Positions 52,830 through 63,445 of a stretch of 64,000 nucleotides of DNA are shown piece by piece; positions within the stretch are counted from its first letter, which is position 1, and each line of letters begins with the position of its first letter. Below the pieces are notes generated by a model. It was given only the letters and a program-made list of their open reading frames with translations. It was not told the origin of the DNA and did no database searches. A program made the translations under genes and the position numbers. This stretch comes from Palleronia abyssalis. GTDB lineage: Bacteria; Pseudomonadota; Alphaproteobacteria; Rhodobacterales; Rhodobacteraceae. The stretch is from the NCBI RefSeq assembly GCF_900302445.1, contig NZ_ONZF01000016.1:1-64000 (forward strand), in the 5' to 3' direction.

Positions 52830-53686
52830 CAGCCCGTCACCTTCGCCGCGTCATGCTTGGCCAGCGTCGCCCGCGCCGTTGCGACATGCAGGTTCTCGAC
52901 GATCTGTCCGTCGACGACCGCGACGCCCTGCCCTTTGGTCGTCACCTCCTCCCACGCGGCGATCTGGCGGCGGGCCAGATCAACCTCTGCCTCCGACGGC
53001 GAGAACACCTCGTTGCAGATGGCGACCTGCGCGGGGTGGATCAGGCTCTTGCCGTCCATCCCCAGATCACGTCCCTGCTCGCACTCCGCGCGCAGGCCGG
53101 CCTCGTCCTTGAAAGCATTGTAGACCCCGTCGACGCAGGCGATCCCGCCCATGCGCGCAGCGGCGATACACGATTGCAAAGCCATCATCAGGGGCATCCG
53201 GTCCGCCCCCATGCGGCACCCGATCTCGGCCGCCAGATCGTTGGTGCCCAAAACGAACCCCTGCATCCGCGGCGCCAACGCGATCTCGGCCGCGTTGAAG
53301 ATGCCGCGCGTGGTCTCCATCATCGCCCAGATGCGCGTGTTGGCCGTGCCGCTATGCAGGGCCAGACGTTCGGCCAGCTTGCGGATATCGGCCGCCGAAT
53401 CCACCTTGGGCAACAAGATTGCGGCCGGACCGGCATCGCCGACCGCATCCAGATCCTCCAGACCCCACGGGGTATCCAGCGCGTTGATCCGGACCATCAG
53501 CGCCCGGTCGCCATAGCCACCGGCGCGCAGGGCCTTGCCCAACGCCTCTCGGGCTGCGGCTTTCTGGTCGACCGCCACCGCATCCTCGAGGTCGAAGATG
53601 ATCGCGTCGACGGGCAGACCGCGCGCCTTCTCCAGCGCACGCTCGTTCGAGCCGGGTATATAGAGAACCGAGCGCCAAGGTCTCAT
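52829..53686 (-). CDS. (3S)-malyl-CoA thioesterase / CoA ester lyase-like (Mcl2 type)
   Basis: This 285-residue HpcH/HpaI-aldolase-fold protein starts MRPWRSVLYIPGSNERALEK. AIIFDLEDAVAVDQK and KVDSAADIRKLAE supply Mg and CoA contacts; MMETTRGIFNAAEIA and FVLGTNDLAAEIG follow. In Rhodobacter, Mcl1 cleaves malyl-CoA and beta-methylmalyl-CoA while Mcl2 is the (3S)-malyl-CoA thioesterase. The length and start favour Mcl2. It is first in an operon with nnrU, DUF1737 and mch, consistent with the ethylmalonyl-CoA pathway. Confidence 0.85.
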   Translation of the reverse strand: MRPWRSVLYIPGSNERALEKARGLPVDAIIFDLEDAVAVDQKAAAREALGKALRAGGYGDRALMVRINALDTPWGLEDLDAVGDAGPAAILLPKVDSAADIRKLAERLALHSGTANTRIWAMMETTRGIFNAAEIALAPRMQGFVLGTNDLAAEIGCRMGADRMPLMMALQSCIAAARMGGIACVDGVYNAFKDEAGLRAECEQGRDLGMDGKSLIHPAQVAICNEVFSPSEAEVDLARRQIAAWEEVTTKGQGVAVVDGQIVENLHVATARATLAKHDAAKVTG

Positions 53687-53860
53687 GCGGCAATCCTTTA
53701 CGTAATTTTCTGTCGCGAAGTGGCACAGGCCCGAACAAATCCGCAAGCCCTTTTCTCGGGGATGCGGCGGACCTTTCTGCTTCCGCGCGCATCATTAATC
53801 GCGCTTAACCTTTTCTCAACAAGGGTGGGGCAATATCGACATATCCCACGGAGATCCGTC

Positions 53861-54175
53861 ATGATCCGCCTCCTCCGCATCGCTCGCCCGGCCATAGCCG
53901 CTTTGCTGATCGTAGCACCGACCGCCCTGGCGGCCGGATCGGGCAAACCCTGTGCCCCCCGCGCCGAGCTTCTGGAAAACCTCGCAACGGCCTTCGGTGA
54001 GGTACCCAAGACCATGGGCCTTGCCGATGGCGGCATGGTGGTCGAGACTTTCGCGGCCGAGTCCGGCAGTTGGACCATCATCGCCACCCGGCCCAACGGG
54101 ATCAGCTGCCGGATCGCCTCGGGCCTCTGGTTCGAGGACACCGGGGACCTTTCGCCGACCGGCGACCCCGCCTAG
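53861..54175 (+). CDS. small periplasmic hypothetical protein, 104 aa
   Basis: This protein has a signal peptide (ARPAIAALLIVAPTALAAG). The mature part has two Cys (GKPCAPRAELLENLATAFGE and GISCRIASGLWFED) that could pair. ACGGAGA precedes the ATG. Small proteins of this kind (LxxxFGExPxxxGLA) are widespread in alphaproteobacteria, but the function is unknown. It ends convergent with, and overlapping by four bases, the TauE/SafE gene. Confidence 0.7.
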   Translation: MIRLLRIARPAIAALLIVAPTALAAGSGKPCAPRAELLENLATAFGEVPKTMGLADGGMVVETFAAESGSWTIIATRPNGISCRIASGLWFEDTGDLSPTGDPA

Positions 54176-54927
54176 GTCGCGCCGTCCCAGATCAGCTTGC
54201 CCCCCGTGACTGTCAGCAGCACGTAGGTTACGCGAAAGAACCAGACCGCCGGGATTCGCTTGTGCAGCCAGATCCCGGCGAAGATACCCAGCACCGCCAC
54301 CGGCACCAGCGTCAAGTCGACCAGCAAGGTCTCGGCGCTGAAGGCCCCGATCGCGGCATAGGGACCGACCTTCATCAGGTTGATCACCCAGAACACCAGA
54401 ACCGTCGTCGCCTGGTACGCCTGTTTCGACACGCCCCGCGACAGTAGGAAAACCGCGGCCGGCGGCCCGCCCGCGTGACTGACGAAACTCGTGAACCCCG
54501 CAATACCGCCCCAGAACGCCCCTGCACCGCGTCCTGCCGGCAACCCATCCAACGACAGCCATCCCCGCCCCCGTGCCGCCTGGAACGCCACGAAGGCCAG
54601 CGCGATGGTGCCGATCAGCAACCGTCCCAGATCGGGGTCCGCACGGTCGAAGATCAGCGCGGCCAGAACGACCCCGGGGACCGCGCCCACGATCAGCGCC
54701 GCTGCCGCCACACCGTCCCATTTGCGCCAATATGCCGGCAACGCGGTCACATCCATCACCATCAGAAGCGGCAGCATGATCGCCAGTGCCGCGGTCGGCG
54801 CGACGAAAATTGCAAGAATGACGGCGCCCGCGAATGCTGCCCCCGAACCGAATCCCCCCTTCGAGATTCCGGCCAGGAAAACGGCCGGTATGGCGATCGC
54901 ATAGAAGCCGGGTGTGAAATACTCCAC
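54172..54927 (-). CDS. TauE/SafE-family membrane transporter
   Basis: This 251-residue second TauE-type protein of the window has about eight hydrophobic segments. IPAVFLAGISKGGFGSGAAF is the first signature and GIAGFTSFVSHAGGPPAAVF the second. A GTG start at 54927 with AAAGGA upstream gives the standard N-terminus (VEYFTPGFYAIAI). The substrate is unknown; relatives move sulfite, sulfonates or small organic acids. Confidence 0.85.
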   Translation of the reverse strand: MEYFTPGFYAIAIPAVFLAGISKGGFGSGAAFAGAVILAIFVAPTAALAIMLPLLMVMDVTALPAYWRKWDGVAAAALIVGAVPGVVLAALIFDRADPDLGRLLIGTIALAFVAFQAARGRGWLSLDGLPAGRGAGAFWGGIAGFTSFVSHAGGPPAAVFLLSRGVSKQAYQATTVLVFWVINLMKVGPYAAIGAFSAETLLVDLTLVPVAVLGIFAGIWLHKRIPAVWFFRVTYVLLTVTGGKLIWDGAT

Positions 54928-55069
54928 GGTCGCGGATCCTTTGGCATGGTGCAGGGCGCTGCGTCGGAATCTGCCCCTTCCGCGGAACATTCCAGCGCGC
55001 CGGGGTTTTATCCTGCAAGGGTGATTTGATCACCACAAACTGACATGAATTTGAATTGGATTGACCCTA

Positions 55070-55870
55070 ATGAAACGTATTCTTTCGACGACCGCGCTCG
55101 CCGCGATGATGCTGGCCGGCGCCGCCCAGGCCGAGCAGCACTCGGATCAGATGTCCTCGGAAGGTCCCTTCGGTCTTCCCGATGACGTCGAAGAACTGCA
55201 AATTTTCGCTTCCGACATGATCGGTAAGCGCATCTATGCGACTGAATCAGAAGTCGGCGAGACCATCGAATCTGGCGCCGAACAGGAATGGAACGACCTT
55301 GGCGAGGTCAATGACCTGCTTCTGGGCCGTGATGGCGAGATCGACTTCGCGATCCTCGGCATCGGTGGCTTCCTCGGGATCGGCGAACGCGACGTGCTGG
55401 TCAACATGGATGCTCTGCAGATCGCCCGCGACGGCGACGATGCGACGGATTACTTTCTGATCCTCAACGCCTCACAGGAAGAGATCGAGAACGCCCCCGA
55501 GTTCGACAGCACCGCCGTGAATGAGGCCGAACAGGCTGCCGAGAACGCGGCCGAAGGCACCGAAGAGGCGGCTGAAGATGCCGTCGAGACAACCGAAGAC
55601 GCAGTTGAAGGCGTCGAACAGTCAACTGAAAATGCCGCCGAAGATGCGGAACAAGCCGCACAAGACGCGGGTCAAGCCGCCGAGAATGCAGCCGAGGACG
55701 CCGAGCAGGCGACCGAAAATGCAGCGGAAGACGCCGCTCAGGCCACCGAAGATGCCGCCGAAGCCACTGAAAACGCGGCCGAGAATGCGGCCGAGGAAAC
55801 CGGTGAAGCTGTCGAGGAAGCCGGCGACGAGATTGAGCAGGAAACGGACGAAGTCACCACGTCGAACTGA
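55070..55870 (+). CDS. exported PRC-barrel protein with Ala/Glu-rich repetitive tail
   Basis: The signal peptide is MKRILSTTALAAMMLAGAAQ. Residues about 40-130 form a PRC-barrel-like domain (ASDMIGKRIYATESEVGE; EIDFAILGIGGFLGIGERDV). The remaining 110 residues are almost only A, E, D, T, Q and N in repeats of the type ENAAEDAEQA, which would make a long acidic amphipathic helix or coiled coil, as in LEA or apolipoprotein-like proteins. It probably works in the periplasm. A weak TGATCAC-like palindrome lies upstream (55020-55035). A strong terminator follows. Confidence 0.7.
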   Translation: MKRILSTTALAAMMLAGAAQAEQHSDQMSSEGPFGLPDDVEELQIFASDMIGKRIYATESEVGETIESGAEQEWNDLGEVNDLLLGRDGEIDFAILGIGGFLGIGERDVLVNMDALQIARDGDDATDYFLILNASQEEIENAPEFDSTAVNEAEQAAENAAEGTEEAAEDAVETTEDAVEGVEQSTENAAEDAEQAAQDAGQAAENAAEDAEQATENAAEDAAQATEDAAEATENAAENAAEETGEAVEEAGDEIEQETDEVTTSN

Positions 55871-55893
55871 TCGGCACCCACTCTGGCGTGTAA

Positions 55894-57000
<1,107 letters not shown>

Positions 57001-57024
57001 TCTGCAATCTCGATGACATGAAAA

Positions 57025-57050
57025 CGCCCGGCGGGATGCCGGGCGCTTTT
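57025..57050 (+). terminator. intrinsic terminator after mdh
   Basis: The perfect 8-bp stem CGCCCGGC/GCCGGGCG with a 5-base loop is followed by CTTTT, 24 bases after the mdh stop. Confidence 0.85.
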
Positions 57051-57107
57051 CGTTTCCACGTCGGTTCGGACGCGGGGGCATCACTCCCGCGGGGAACGGC
57101 GGAATTT

Positions 57108-57137
57108 TGTGATCACAGCTTACTGGCAGTGATCACA
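57108..57137 (+). promoter_or_regulatory. paired palindromes upstream of sucC (putative operator)
   Basis: TGTGATCACA at 57108-57117 is perfect and AGTGATCACA at 57128-57137 differs at one end. The centres are 20 bp apart. They lie 110-140 bases before sucC and match the pair before sdhC in sequence and spacing. Confidence 0.6.
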
Positions 57138-57246
57138 TAGGGGGCATTTTAGGGGGCCTTCTGCCGATTGCCCCCTTATTCGTTTGTCGCGCGCTCTGTG
57201 AAATGGCACACACACTGCCAAACGGAACAAGCCGGAGAGCCCCCGC

Positions 57247-58440
57247 ATGAACATCCACGAATACCAGGCCAAGGCGCTGCTTCGCGACTACGGCGCCCCC
57301 GTCTCTGACGGCCGCGTCGTCACACGGGCGGAAGAGGCGAAGACCGCCGCGGGCGAACTGGACGGGCCGCTCTGGGTCGTCAAGGCGCAGATTCACGCGG
57401 GCGGCCGGGGCAAGGGCTCGTTCAAGGAAGCCGACGCGGGCGACAAGGGTGGCGTCCGCCTGGCCAAGTCGGTCGAGGAAGCGGCCGAGGAAGCCAAGAA
57501 GATGCTGGGCCGCACGCTGGTTACGCACCAGACCGGCCCGGAGGGCAAGCAGGTCAACCGCATCTACTTCGAGGATGGCAGCGACATCTCGCGCGAGCTC
57601 TACCTCGCCCTTCTGGTGGACCGCCAGACCAGCCGCATCTCGTTCGTGTGCTCGACCGAAGGCGGCATGGATATCGAGGAAGTCGCCGCCAGCACCCCCG
57701 AAAAGATCCTCAGCTTCGACGTCGACCCGGCTGCGGGCTACCAGCCCTATCACGGCCGCCGCGTCGCGTTCTCGCTGGGCCTCGAAGGCCAAGCGATGAA
57801 GCAATGCGTCAAGCTGATGGGTATCCTCTACCAAGCCTTCGTCGAGAAGGACATGGAACAGCTCGAGATCAACCCGCTGATCGTCACCGAAGCGGGCGAC
57901 CTCAAGGTCCTCGACGCCAAGGTCGGCTTTGACGGCAACGCGCTCTATCGCCACCAGGACATCGCGTCCCTGCGCGACGAGACCGAGGAGGACCCCAAGG
58001 AACTCCAGGCCTCCAAGTACGACCTGAACTACATCGCGCTCGATGGCGAGATCGGATGCATGGTCAACGGCGCGGGCCTGGCCATGGCGACGATGGACAT
58101 CATCAAGCTGAAGGGCGCCGAGCCTGCGAACTTCCTCGACGTCGGCGGCGGCGCCACGAAGGAGAAGGTGACCGAGGCGTTCAAGATCATCACGTCCGAC
58201 AAGAACGTGAAGGGCATCCTGGTCAACATCTTCGGCGGCATCATGCGCTGCGACGTCATCGCCGAGGGCGTGATCGCCGCGGTGAAAGAAGTGGGCCTGT
58301 CTGTTCCGCTCGTGGTGCGTCTCGAAGGCACCAATGTCGAGAAGGGCAAGGAGATCATCGAGACCTCCGGACTCGACGTGATCGCCGCCGACGACCTGTC
58401 GGATGCCGCGGAAAAAATCGTGAAAGCCGTGAAAGGTTGA
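57247..58440 (+). CDS. sucC: succinyl-CoA synthetase (ADP-forming) beta subunit
   Basis: SucC and SucD convert succinyl-CoA to succinate with nucleotide triphosphate formation. The 397-residue protein starts [20 protein letters not shown], has the ATP-grasp segment [37 protein letters not shown], and the CoA-side loop [18 protein letters not shown]. sucD follows after one small gene. The operon seems to be driven from the operator region at 57108-57137. Confidence 0.96.
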   Translation: MNIHEYQAKALLRDYGAPVSDGRVVTRAEEAKTAAGELDGPLWVVKAQIHAGGRGKGSFKEADAGDKGGVRLAKSVEEAAEEAKKMLGRTLVTHQTGPEGKQVNRIYFEDGSDISRELYLALLVDRQTSRISFVCSTEGGMDIEEVAASTPEKILSFDVDPAAGYQPYHGRRVAFSLGLEGQAMKQCVKLMGILYQAFVEKDMEQLEINPLIVTEAGDLKVLDAKVGFDGNALYRHQDIASLRDETEEDPKELQASKYDLNYIALDGEIGCMVNGAGLAMATMDIIKLKGAEPANFLDVGGGATKEKVTEAFKIITSDKNVKGILVNIFGGIMRCDVIAEGVIAAVKEVGLSVPLVVRLEGTNVEKGKEIIETSGLDVIAADDLSDAAEKIVKAVKG

Positions 58441-58501
58441 TCCGGTCGGGCCTCGGGGGCGTTACCCCCCAAGGCTCACTCGAAAACCGAAGGATCACGC
58501 C

Positions 58502-58798
58502 ATGCAGAACCCGACCCCCGCAACCTCTCCGCTTCTGATCGGTGCCGCCCTCGTGGGCGCAGGACTTCTTCTGCGCCAATGGGAGCCTCGGGCCCTGAAC
58601 CTGCCCGATCGCCCCGACCGGCCGCATCGCGACCGCGGCGCAAAACGGATGGCGCGCAAGACGCGGGACACGGTGGCGAAGATTCTGCCCGGCAACCTGA
58701 CCGGCTCGATCGGCCGGACACTCCTCATCATGGGCGCGGGGCTTGTGCTCGTGCGCCTGCTCGACATGGCGGCGGACGAAAGCGAACAGCTTTTCTGA
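58502..58798 (+). CDS. 98-aa membrane protein between sucC and sucD
   Basis: This small protein has two hydrophobic segments ([19 protein letters not shown] near the start and [18 protein letters not shown] at the end) flanking a basic, Asp/Arg/Pro-rich linker ([20 protein letters not shown]). The ATG lies 61 bases after sucC, and its stop is 28 bases before sucD. No family recognised. Its place inside the operon suggests co-expression. Confidence 0.65.
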   Translation: MQNPTPATSPLLIGAALVGAGLLLRQWEPRALNLPDRPDRPHRDRGAKRMARKTRDTVAKILPGNLTGSIGRTLLIMGAGLVLVRLLDMAADESEQLF

Positions 58799-58826
58799 CC
58801 GCCCGGAACGACCGAAAGGGACATTA

Positions 58827-59708
58827 ATGGCGATTCTCGTCGACGAAAACACCAAGGTCATCTGCCAGGGCCTGACCGGCAGCCAGGGGACTTTCCACAC
58901 GGAACAGGCCATCGCCTACGGCACCAAGATGGTCGGCGGCGTGACCCCCGGCAAAGGCGGCCAGACCCATCTGGACCTGCCCGTCTACAACAGCTGCCAC
59001 GAGGCCGTGGCCAAGACCGGTGCGAATGCCTCCGTGATCTACGTGCCGCCCCCCTTCGCGGCCGACTCGATCCTGGAAGCGATCGACGCCGAGATCCCGC
59101 TGGTCTGCTGCATCACCGAAGGCATTCCGGTGCTGGACATGATGAAGGTCAAGCGCGCGCTGGAAGGCTCGAAGACCATCCTGATCGGCCCGAACTGCCC
59201 CGGTGTCATCACGCCCGACGCCTGCAAGATCGGCATCATGCCGGGCCACATCCACAAGCGCGGCAAGGTTGGCGTCGTCAGCCGCTCGGGCACCCTGACC
59301 TACGAGGCCGTCAAGCAGACGACCGATGTGGGCCTCGGCCAGTCCACCTGCGTCGGCATCGGCGGCGACCCGATCAAGGGGACCGAGCATCTGGACGTGC
59401 TGGAATGGTTCCTGGCCGATGACGAAACGCAAGCGATCATCATGATCGGCGAGATCGGCGGCCAGGCCGAAGAGGACGCCGCCCAGTTCCTTGCCGACGA
59501 GAAGAAGAAGGGCCGCTGGAAGCCCACCGCCGGTTTCATCGCCGGACGCACCGCCCCGCCGGGCCGTCGCATGGGCCACGCGGGCGCCATCGTCGCCGGT
59601 GGCAAGGGCGGCGCCGAGGACAAGATCGAGGCCATGCAGAAAGCCGGTATCGTCGTGGCCGACAGTCCTGCCTCACTCGGCGAGGCCGTTCTGAAAGCCA
59701 TCGGCTGA
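58827..59708 (+). CDS. sucD: succinyl-CoA synthetase alpha subunit
   Basis: SucD binds CoA and carries the phosphohistidine. The 293-residue protein has [20 protein letters not shown] and GVTPGKGG for Co[21 protein letters not shown], the [10 protein letters not shown] phosphate loop, and the active His251 in [18 protein letters not shown] precedes the ATG. It follows sucC with a small membrane-protein gene in between. Confidence 0.96.
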   Translation: MAILVDENTKVICQGLTGSQGTFHTEQAIAYGTKMVGGVTPGKGGQTHLDLPVYNSCHEAVAKTGANASVIYVPPPFAADSILEAIDAEIPLVCCITEGIPVLDMMKVKRALEGSKTILIGPNCPGVITPDACKIGIMPGHIHKRGKVGVVSRSGTLTYEAVKQTTDVGLGQSTCVGIGGDPIKGTEHLDVLEWFLADDETQAIIMIGEIGGQAEEDAAQFLADEKKKGRWKPTAGFIAGRTAPPGRRMGHAGAIVAGGKGGAEDKIEAMQKAGIVVADSPASLGEAVLKAIG

Positions 59709-59849
59709 CCTGACACCTTTCGGCCGGGGCGGTGACGTCCCGGCCACCTCATCGGACGCAAGAATGCGGCGCAATGACGACAGAATGTGGGGTTTCAGGC
59801 CCGGGGGGTTCCCCGGTTGCGCCTTGTGCGCGCGACGGCGGAGGCTTGC

Positions 59850-60377
59850 ATGAGCTTTCCGCAAGCCATCCGCACCTGTTTTTCCAAGTATGCCACCTTC
59901 TCGGGCCGCGCCCGGCGCAAGGAATACTGGTACTTCATCCTCTTTATCTTTCTGGGCAGTCTGACGACCGGGTTCGTCGACTCTGTCCTGTTCGGGACTG
60001 TGGTCGTGGATACCGCCCCGACCGAAATCGCTGCATCGGGCGACGGCCCGGTCGCGTCGCTGTTCGGCCTGCTGATTCTGATCCCGGCGCTCGCAGCCGG
60101 CTGGCGGCGCATGCACGACAGCGGGCGGTCCGGCCTCTATGTCCTCTATCCCCTGATCATCATGATCGGCATCGGCGTCTTTGCGGGCGTCATCGGCGGG
60201 TTCGAGCCGCTGCTGGACGGCAATTTCGGCGCGGCACTGGCGGGGGGCTCGGTCCTGATCCTCGGGGTCGCGTTCTTCGTGCTGTTCCTGTCGCCGCTCC
60301 TCGTTCTCTGGTGGTTGGCCCAGCCCAGCCAACCCGGCCCCAACGCCTATGGCCCCGATCCGCGGGGGGCGACATGA
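59850..60377 (+). CDS. DUF805 membrane protein
   Basis: This 175-residue inner-membrane protein belongs to the DUF805 (YhaH-like) family. FSKYATFSGRARRKEYWYFI is the family signature, followed by AAGWRRMHDSGRSGLYVLYP, and the C-terminus ends in the typical QPSQPGPNAYGPDPRG. CGGAGG precedes the ATG. It lies between sucD and sucA. Function unknown. Confidence 0.88.
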   Translation: MSFPQAIRTCFSKYATFSGRARRKEYWYFILFIFLGSLTTGFVDSVLFGTVVVDTAPTEIAASGDGPVASLFGLLILIPALAAGWRRMHDSGRSGLYVLYPLIIMIGIGVFAGVIGGFEPLLDGNFGAALAGGSVLILGVAFFVLFLSPLLVLWWLAQPSQPGPNAYGPDPRGAT

Positions 60378-60477
60378 TTTCGCTGATCTTTCCCGTTCCT
60401 TCACGAATTCCTGCCAACCCTGTTGCCCGATCCGCCCGCCAGCAACATCTTTGGTCCCATATCCTCAAGGTGACATC

Positions 60478-63441
60478 ATGACCGAACAGTCCCGCAACGA
60501 CGTCTTTCGCGCCTCGAGCTTCATGGGGGGCCAGAACGCCGCCTATCTCGAACAGCTTCACGCCCGCTATGCCGAGGATCCGTCCTCCGTCGACGCCGAA
60601 TGGCAGGCCTTCTTCGAACAGCTGGGCGACGCGGACGCCGAAGCCCGCGCCGAGGCCGCTGGCCCGTCATGGGCCCGCCAAGACTGGCCCCCGCAGCCCA
60701 ATGACGAGCTGACGCATGCGCTCGACGGCCAATGGCCCCAGACGCCCGAGGCCGATGGCAAGTCCATCGCCCAGAAGATCACCAAGACGGCCGAAACCAA
60801 AGGCGCGAAGGTAGACGAGGGCCAGATCCGCCACGCGGTCCTCGACAGCCTGCGCGCGCTGATGCTGATCCGCGCCTATCGGATCCGTGGTCACCTGATC
60901 GCCGACCTCGACCCGCTGGGCCTGCGCGACAAGTCCTACCACCCCGAGCTCGACTATAAGTCCTACGGCTTCACCGAGGCCGATCTGGACCGCAAGATCT
61001 TCATCGACAACGTGTTGGGCCTCGAAGTCGCCTCCCTGCGCGAGATCCTCGACCTGGTGAAGCGCACCTATTGCGGCACCTTCGCGCTGCAATACATGCA
61101 CATCTCCGACCCCGAGCAGGCCGGATGGTTGAAGGAGCGGATCGAGGGCTACGGCAAAGAGGTCAAGTTCACCGAAACCGGCCGCCGCGCGATCCTCAAC
61201 AAGATGGTCGAGGCCGAGGGCTTCGAGAAGTTCCTGCACGTCAAGTACATGGGCACCAAGCGCTTCGGTCTCGACGGGGGCGAGGCGCTGATCCCCGCGA
61301 TGGAGCAGATCATCAAGCGCGGCGGCGCGCTTGGCGTGAAGGAGATCGTGATCGGCATGCCCCACCGCGGCCGCCTGTCGGTGCTGGCAAACGTGATGGG
61401 CAAGCCCTACCGCGCGATTTTCAACGAGTTCCAGGGCGGCAGCTTCAAGCCGGACGATGTCGAGGGCTCGGGCGACGTGAAATACCACCTCGGCGCCTCG
61501 TCGGACCGCACCTTCGACGAGAATGAGGTCCACCTCAGCCTAACCGCGAACCCCTCGCACCTCGAGGCGGTGAACCCCGTCGTCATCGGCAAGGCCCGCG
61601 CCAAGCAGGACCAGATGAACGACAAGGAACGGACGGCGACCCTGCCGATCCTTCTGCACGGCGACGCGGCCTTCGCGGGCCAGGGCGTCGTGGCCGAATG
61701 CTTCCAGCTTTCGGGGATCCGCGGCCACCGCACCGGCGGCACGATCCATATCGTGGTGAACAACCAGATCGGCTTCACCACCTCGCCCGCGTTCAGCCGC
61801 ACCTCGCCCTATCCCACCGACATCGCGCTGATGGTCGAGGCACCGATCTTCCACGTCAACGGCGACGACCCCGAGGCGGTGGTCCACGCCGCCAAGGTCG
61901 CGACCGAGTTCCGCCAGAAGTTCCGCAAGGACGTGGTCATCGACATGATCTGCTACCGCCGGTTCGGCCATAACGAGGGCGACGAGCCCATGTTCACGAA
62001 CCCGCAGATGTACAAGACGATCAAGCAGAAGCGCACGACCCTGACCCTCTATTCCGAGCGTCTGGCCAAGGAAGGCCTGATCCCCGAGGGCGAGATCGAG
62101 GACATGAAGTCCAAGTTCCAGTCGCTTCTGTCGGAAGAGTTCGAGGCCGGGAAGGACTTCAAGCCCAACAAGGCCGACTGGCTGGACGGGCGCTGGTCGC
62201 ATCTCGACAAGGAAGGCAAGAAGTACCAGCGCGGCAAGACCGCCATCAAGCCCGAGACGTTCGACGACATCGGCCGCGCCCTGACCGCAGCGCCCGAGGG
62301 GTTCAACCTGCACAAGACCGTCGGCCGCCTTCTGGACTCGAAAACCCAGATGTTCGAAACCGGCGAGGGCTTCGACTGGGCCACGGCCGAGGCGCTGGCC
62401 TTCGGCTCGTTGCTGCTTGAAGGGTACCCGGTGCGCCTGTCGGGCCAGGATTCGGGCCGCGGTACGTTCAGCCAGCGTCACTCGGCCCTCGTCGATCAGA
62501 AGACCGAGGATCGCTACTACCCGCTGAACAACATCCGCGATGGACAGGCGCAGTATGAGGTCATCGACTCCATGCTGTCGGAATACGCGGTCCTGGGGTT
62601 CGAATATGGCTACTCGCTGGCCGAGCCCAATGCGCTGACCCTGTGGGAAGCCCAGTTCGGCGATTTCGCCAACGGCGCGCAGATCATGTTCGACCAGTTC
62701 ATCAGCTCGGGCGAATCCAAGTGGCTGCGCATGTCGGGCCTCGTCTGCCTTCTGCCTCATGGATACGAAGGCCAGGGACCCGAACACTCCTCCGCCCGGT
62801 TAGAGCGTTTCTTGCAGCAATGCGGCCAGGACAACTGGATCGTTGCCAATTGCACGACGCCGGCCAACTACTTCCACATCCTGCGCCGGCAGCTTCACCG
62901 CAGCTTCCGCAAACCGCTGATCCTGATGACGCCGAAATCGCTTCTGCGCCACAAGATGGCCGTGTCGAAGGCCGAAGAGTTCCAGACCGGATCGTCCTTC
63001 CACCGCGTGTTGTGGGACGACGCCCAGCAGGGCAACTCAGACATGACGCTGGCCGCCGACGACAAGATCGAGCGTGTGGTGATGTGTTCGGGCAAGGTTT
63101 ACTACGACCTTCTGGAAAAGCGCGATGCCGAGGGTCTGGACAACGTGTACCTTCTGCGTCTCGAACAGTTCTATCCCTTCCCGGCCCACAGCCTGGTCAA
63201 GGAGCTCGAGCGCTTCAAGCAGGCCAAGATGATCTGGTGCCAGGAAGAGCCAAAGAACCAAGGCCCCTGGACCTTCGTCGAGCCGAACATCGAATGGGTG
63301 TTGAGCCGGATCGACGCCAAGCACACGCGCCCCGCCTATACCGGCCGTCCGCCAATGGCCTCGCCCGCCACCGGTCTTGCCTCGCAGCACAAGGCCCAAC
63401 AATCCGCGCTGGTCGACGCCGCGCTTGGAATCGAAGGATAA
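60478..63441 (+). CDS. sucA: 2-oxoglutarate dehydrogenase E1 component
   Basis: SucA decarboxylates 2-oxoglutarate with thiamine diphosphate and passes succinyl to SucB. The 987-residue protein has the N-terminal [57 protein letters not shown] with the TPP Mg-binding [40 protein letters not shown] and [20 protein letters not shown]. sucB starts five bases after its stop. The upstream open part of the frame overlaps the DUF805 gene and is not part of it. Confidence 0.97.
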   Translation: MTEQSRNDVFRASSFMGGQNAAYLEQLHARYAEDPSSVDAEWQAFFEQLGDADAEARAEAAGPSWARQDWPPQPNDELTHALDGQWPQTPEADGKSIAQKITKTAETKGAKVDEGQIRHAVLDSLRALMLIRAYRIRGHLIADLDPLGLRDKSYHPELDYKSYGFTEADLDRKIFIDNVLGLEVASLREILDLVKRTYCGTFALQYMHISDPEQAGWLKERIEGYGKEVKFTETGRRAILNKMVEAEGFEKFLHVKYMGTKRFGLDGGEALIPAMEQIIKRGGALGVKEIVIGMPHRGRLSVLANVMGKPYRAIFNEFQGGSFKPDDVEGSGDVKYHLGASSDRTFDENEVHLSLTANPSHLEAVNPVVIGKARAKQDQMNDKERTATLPILLHGDAAFAGQGVVAECFQLSGIRGHRTGGTIHIVVNNQIGFTTSPAFSRTSPYPTDIALMVEAPIFHVNGDDPEAVVHAAKVATEFRQKFRKDVVIDMICYRRFGHNEGDEPMFTNPQMYKTIKQKRTTLTLYSERLAKEGLIPEGEIEDMKSKFQSLLSEEFEAGKDFKPNKADWLDGRWSHLDKEGKKYQRGKTAIKPETFDDIGRALTAAPEGFNLHKTVGRLLDSKTQMFETGEGFDWATAEALAFGSLLLEGYPVRLSGQDSGRGTFSQRHSALVDQKTEDRYYPLNNIRDGQAQYEVIDSMLSEYAVLGFEYGYSLAEPNALTLWEAQFGDFANGAQIMFDQFISSGESKWLRMSGLVCLLPHGYEGQGPEHSSARLERFLQQCGQDNWIVANCTTPANYFHILRRQLHRSFRKPLILMTPKSLLRHKMAVSKAEEFQTGSSFHRVLWDDAQQGNSDMTLAADDKIERVVMCSGKVYYDLLEKRDAEGLDNVYLLRLEQFYPFPAHSLVKELERFKQAKMIWCQEEPKNQGPWTFVEPNIEWVLSRIDAKHTRPAYTGRPPMASPATGLASQHKAQQSALVDAALGIEG

Positions 63442-63445
63442 GACA

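Noticed and set aside
61540-62787. 415-codon minus-strand open frame
   Set aside because: It is antisense to sucA and shows no family features.
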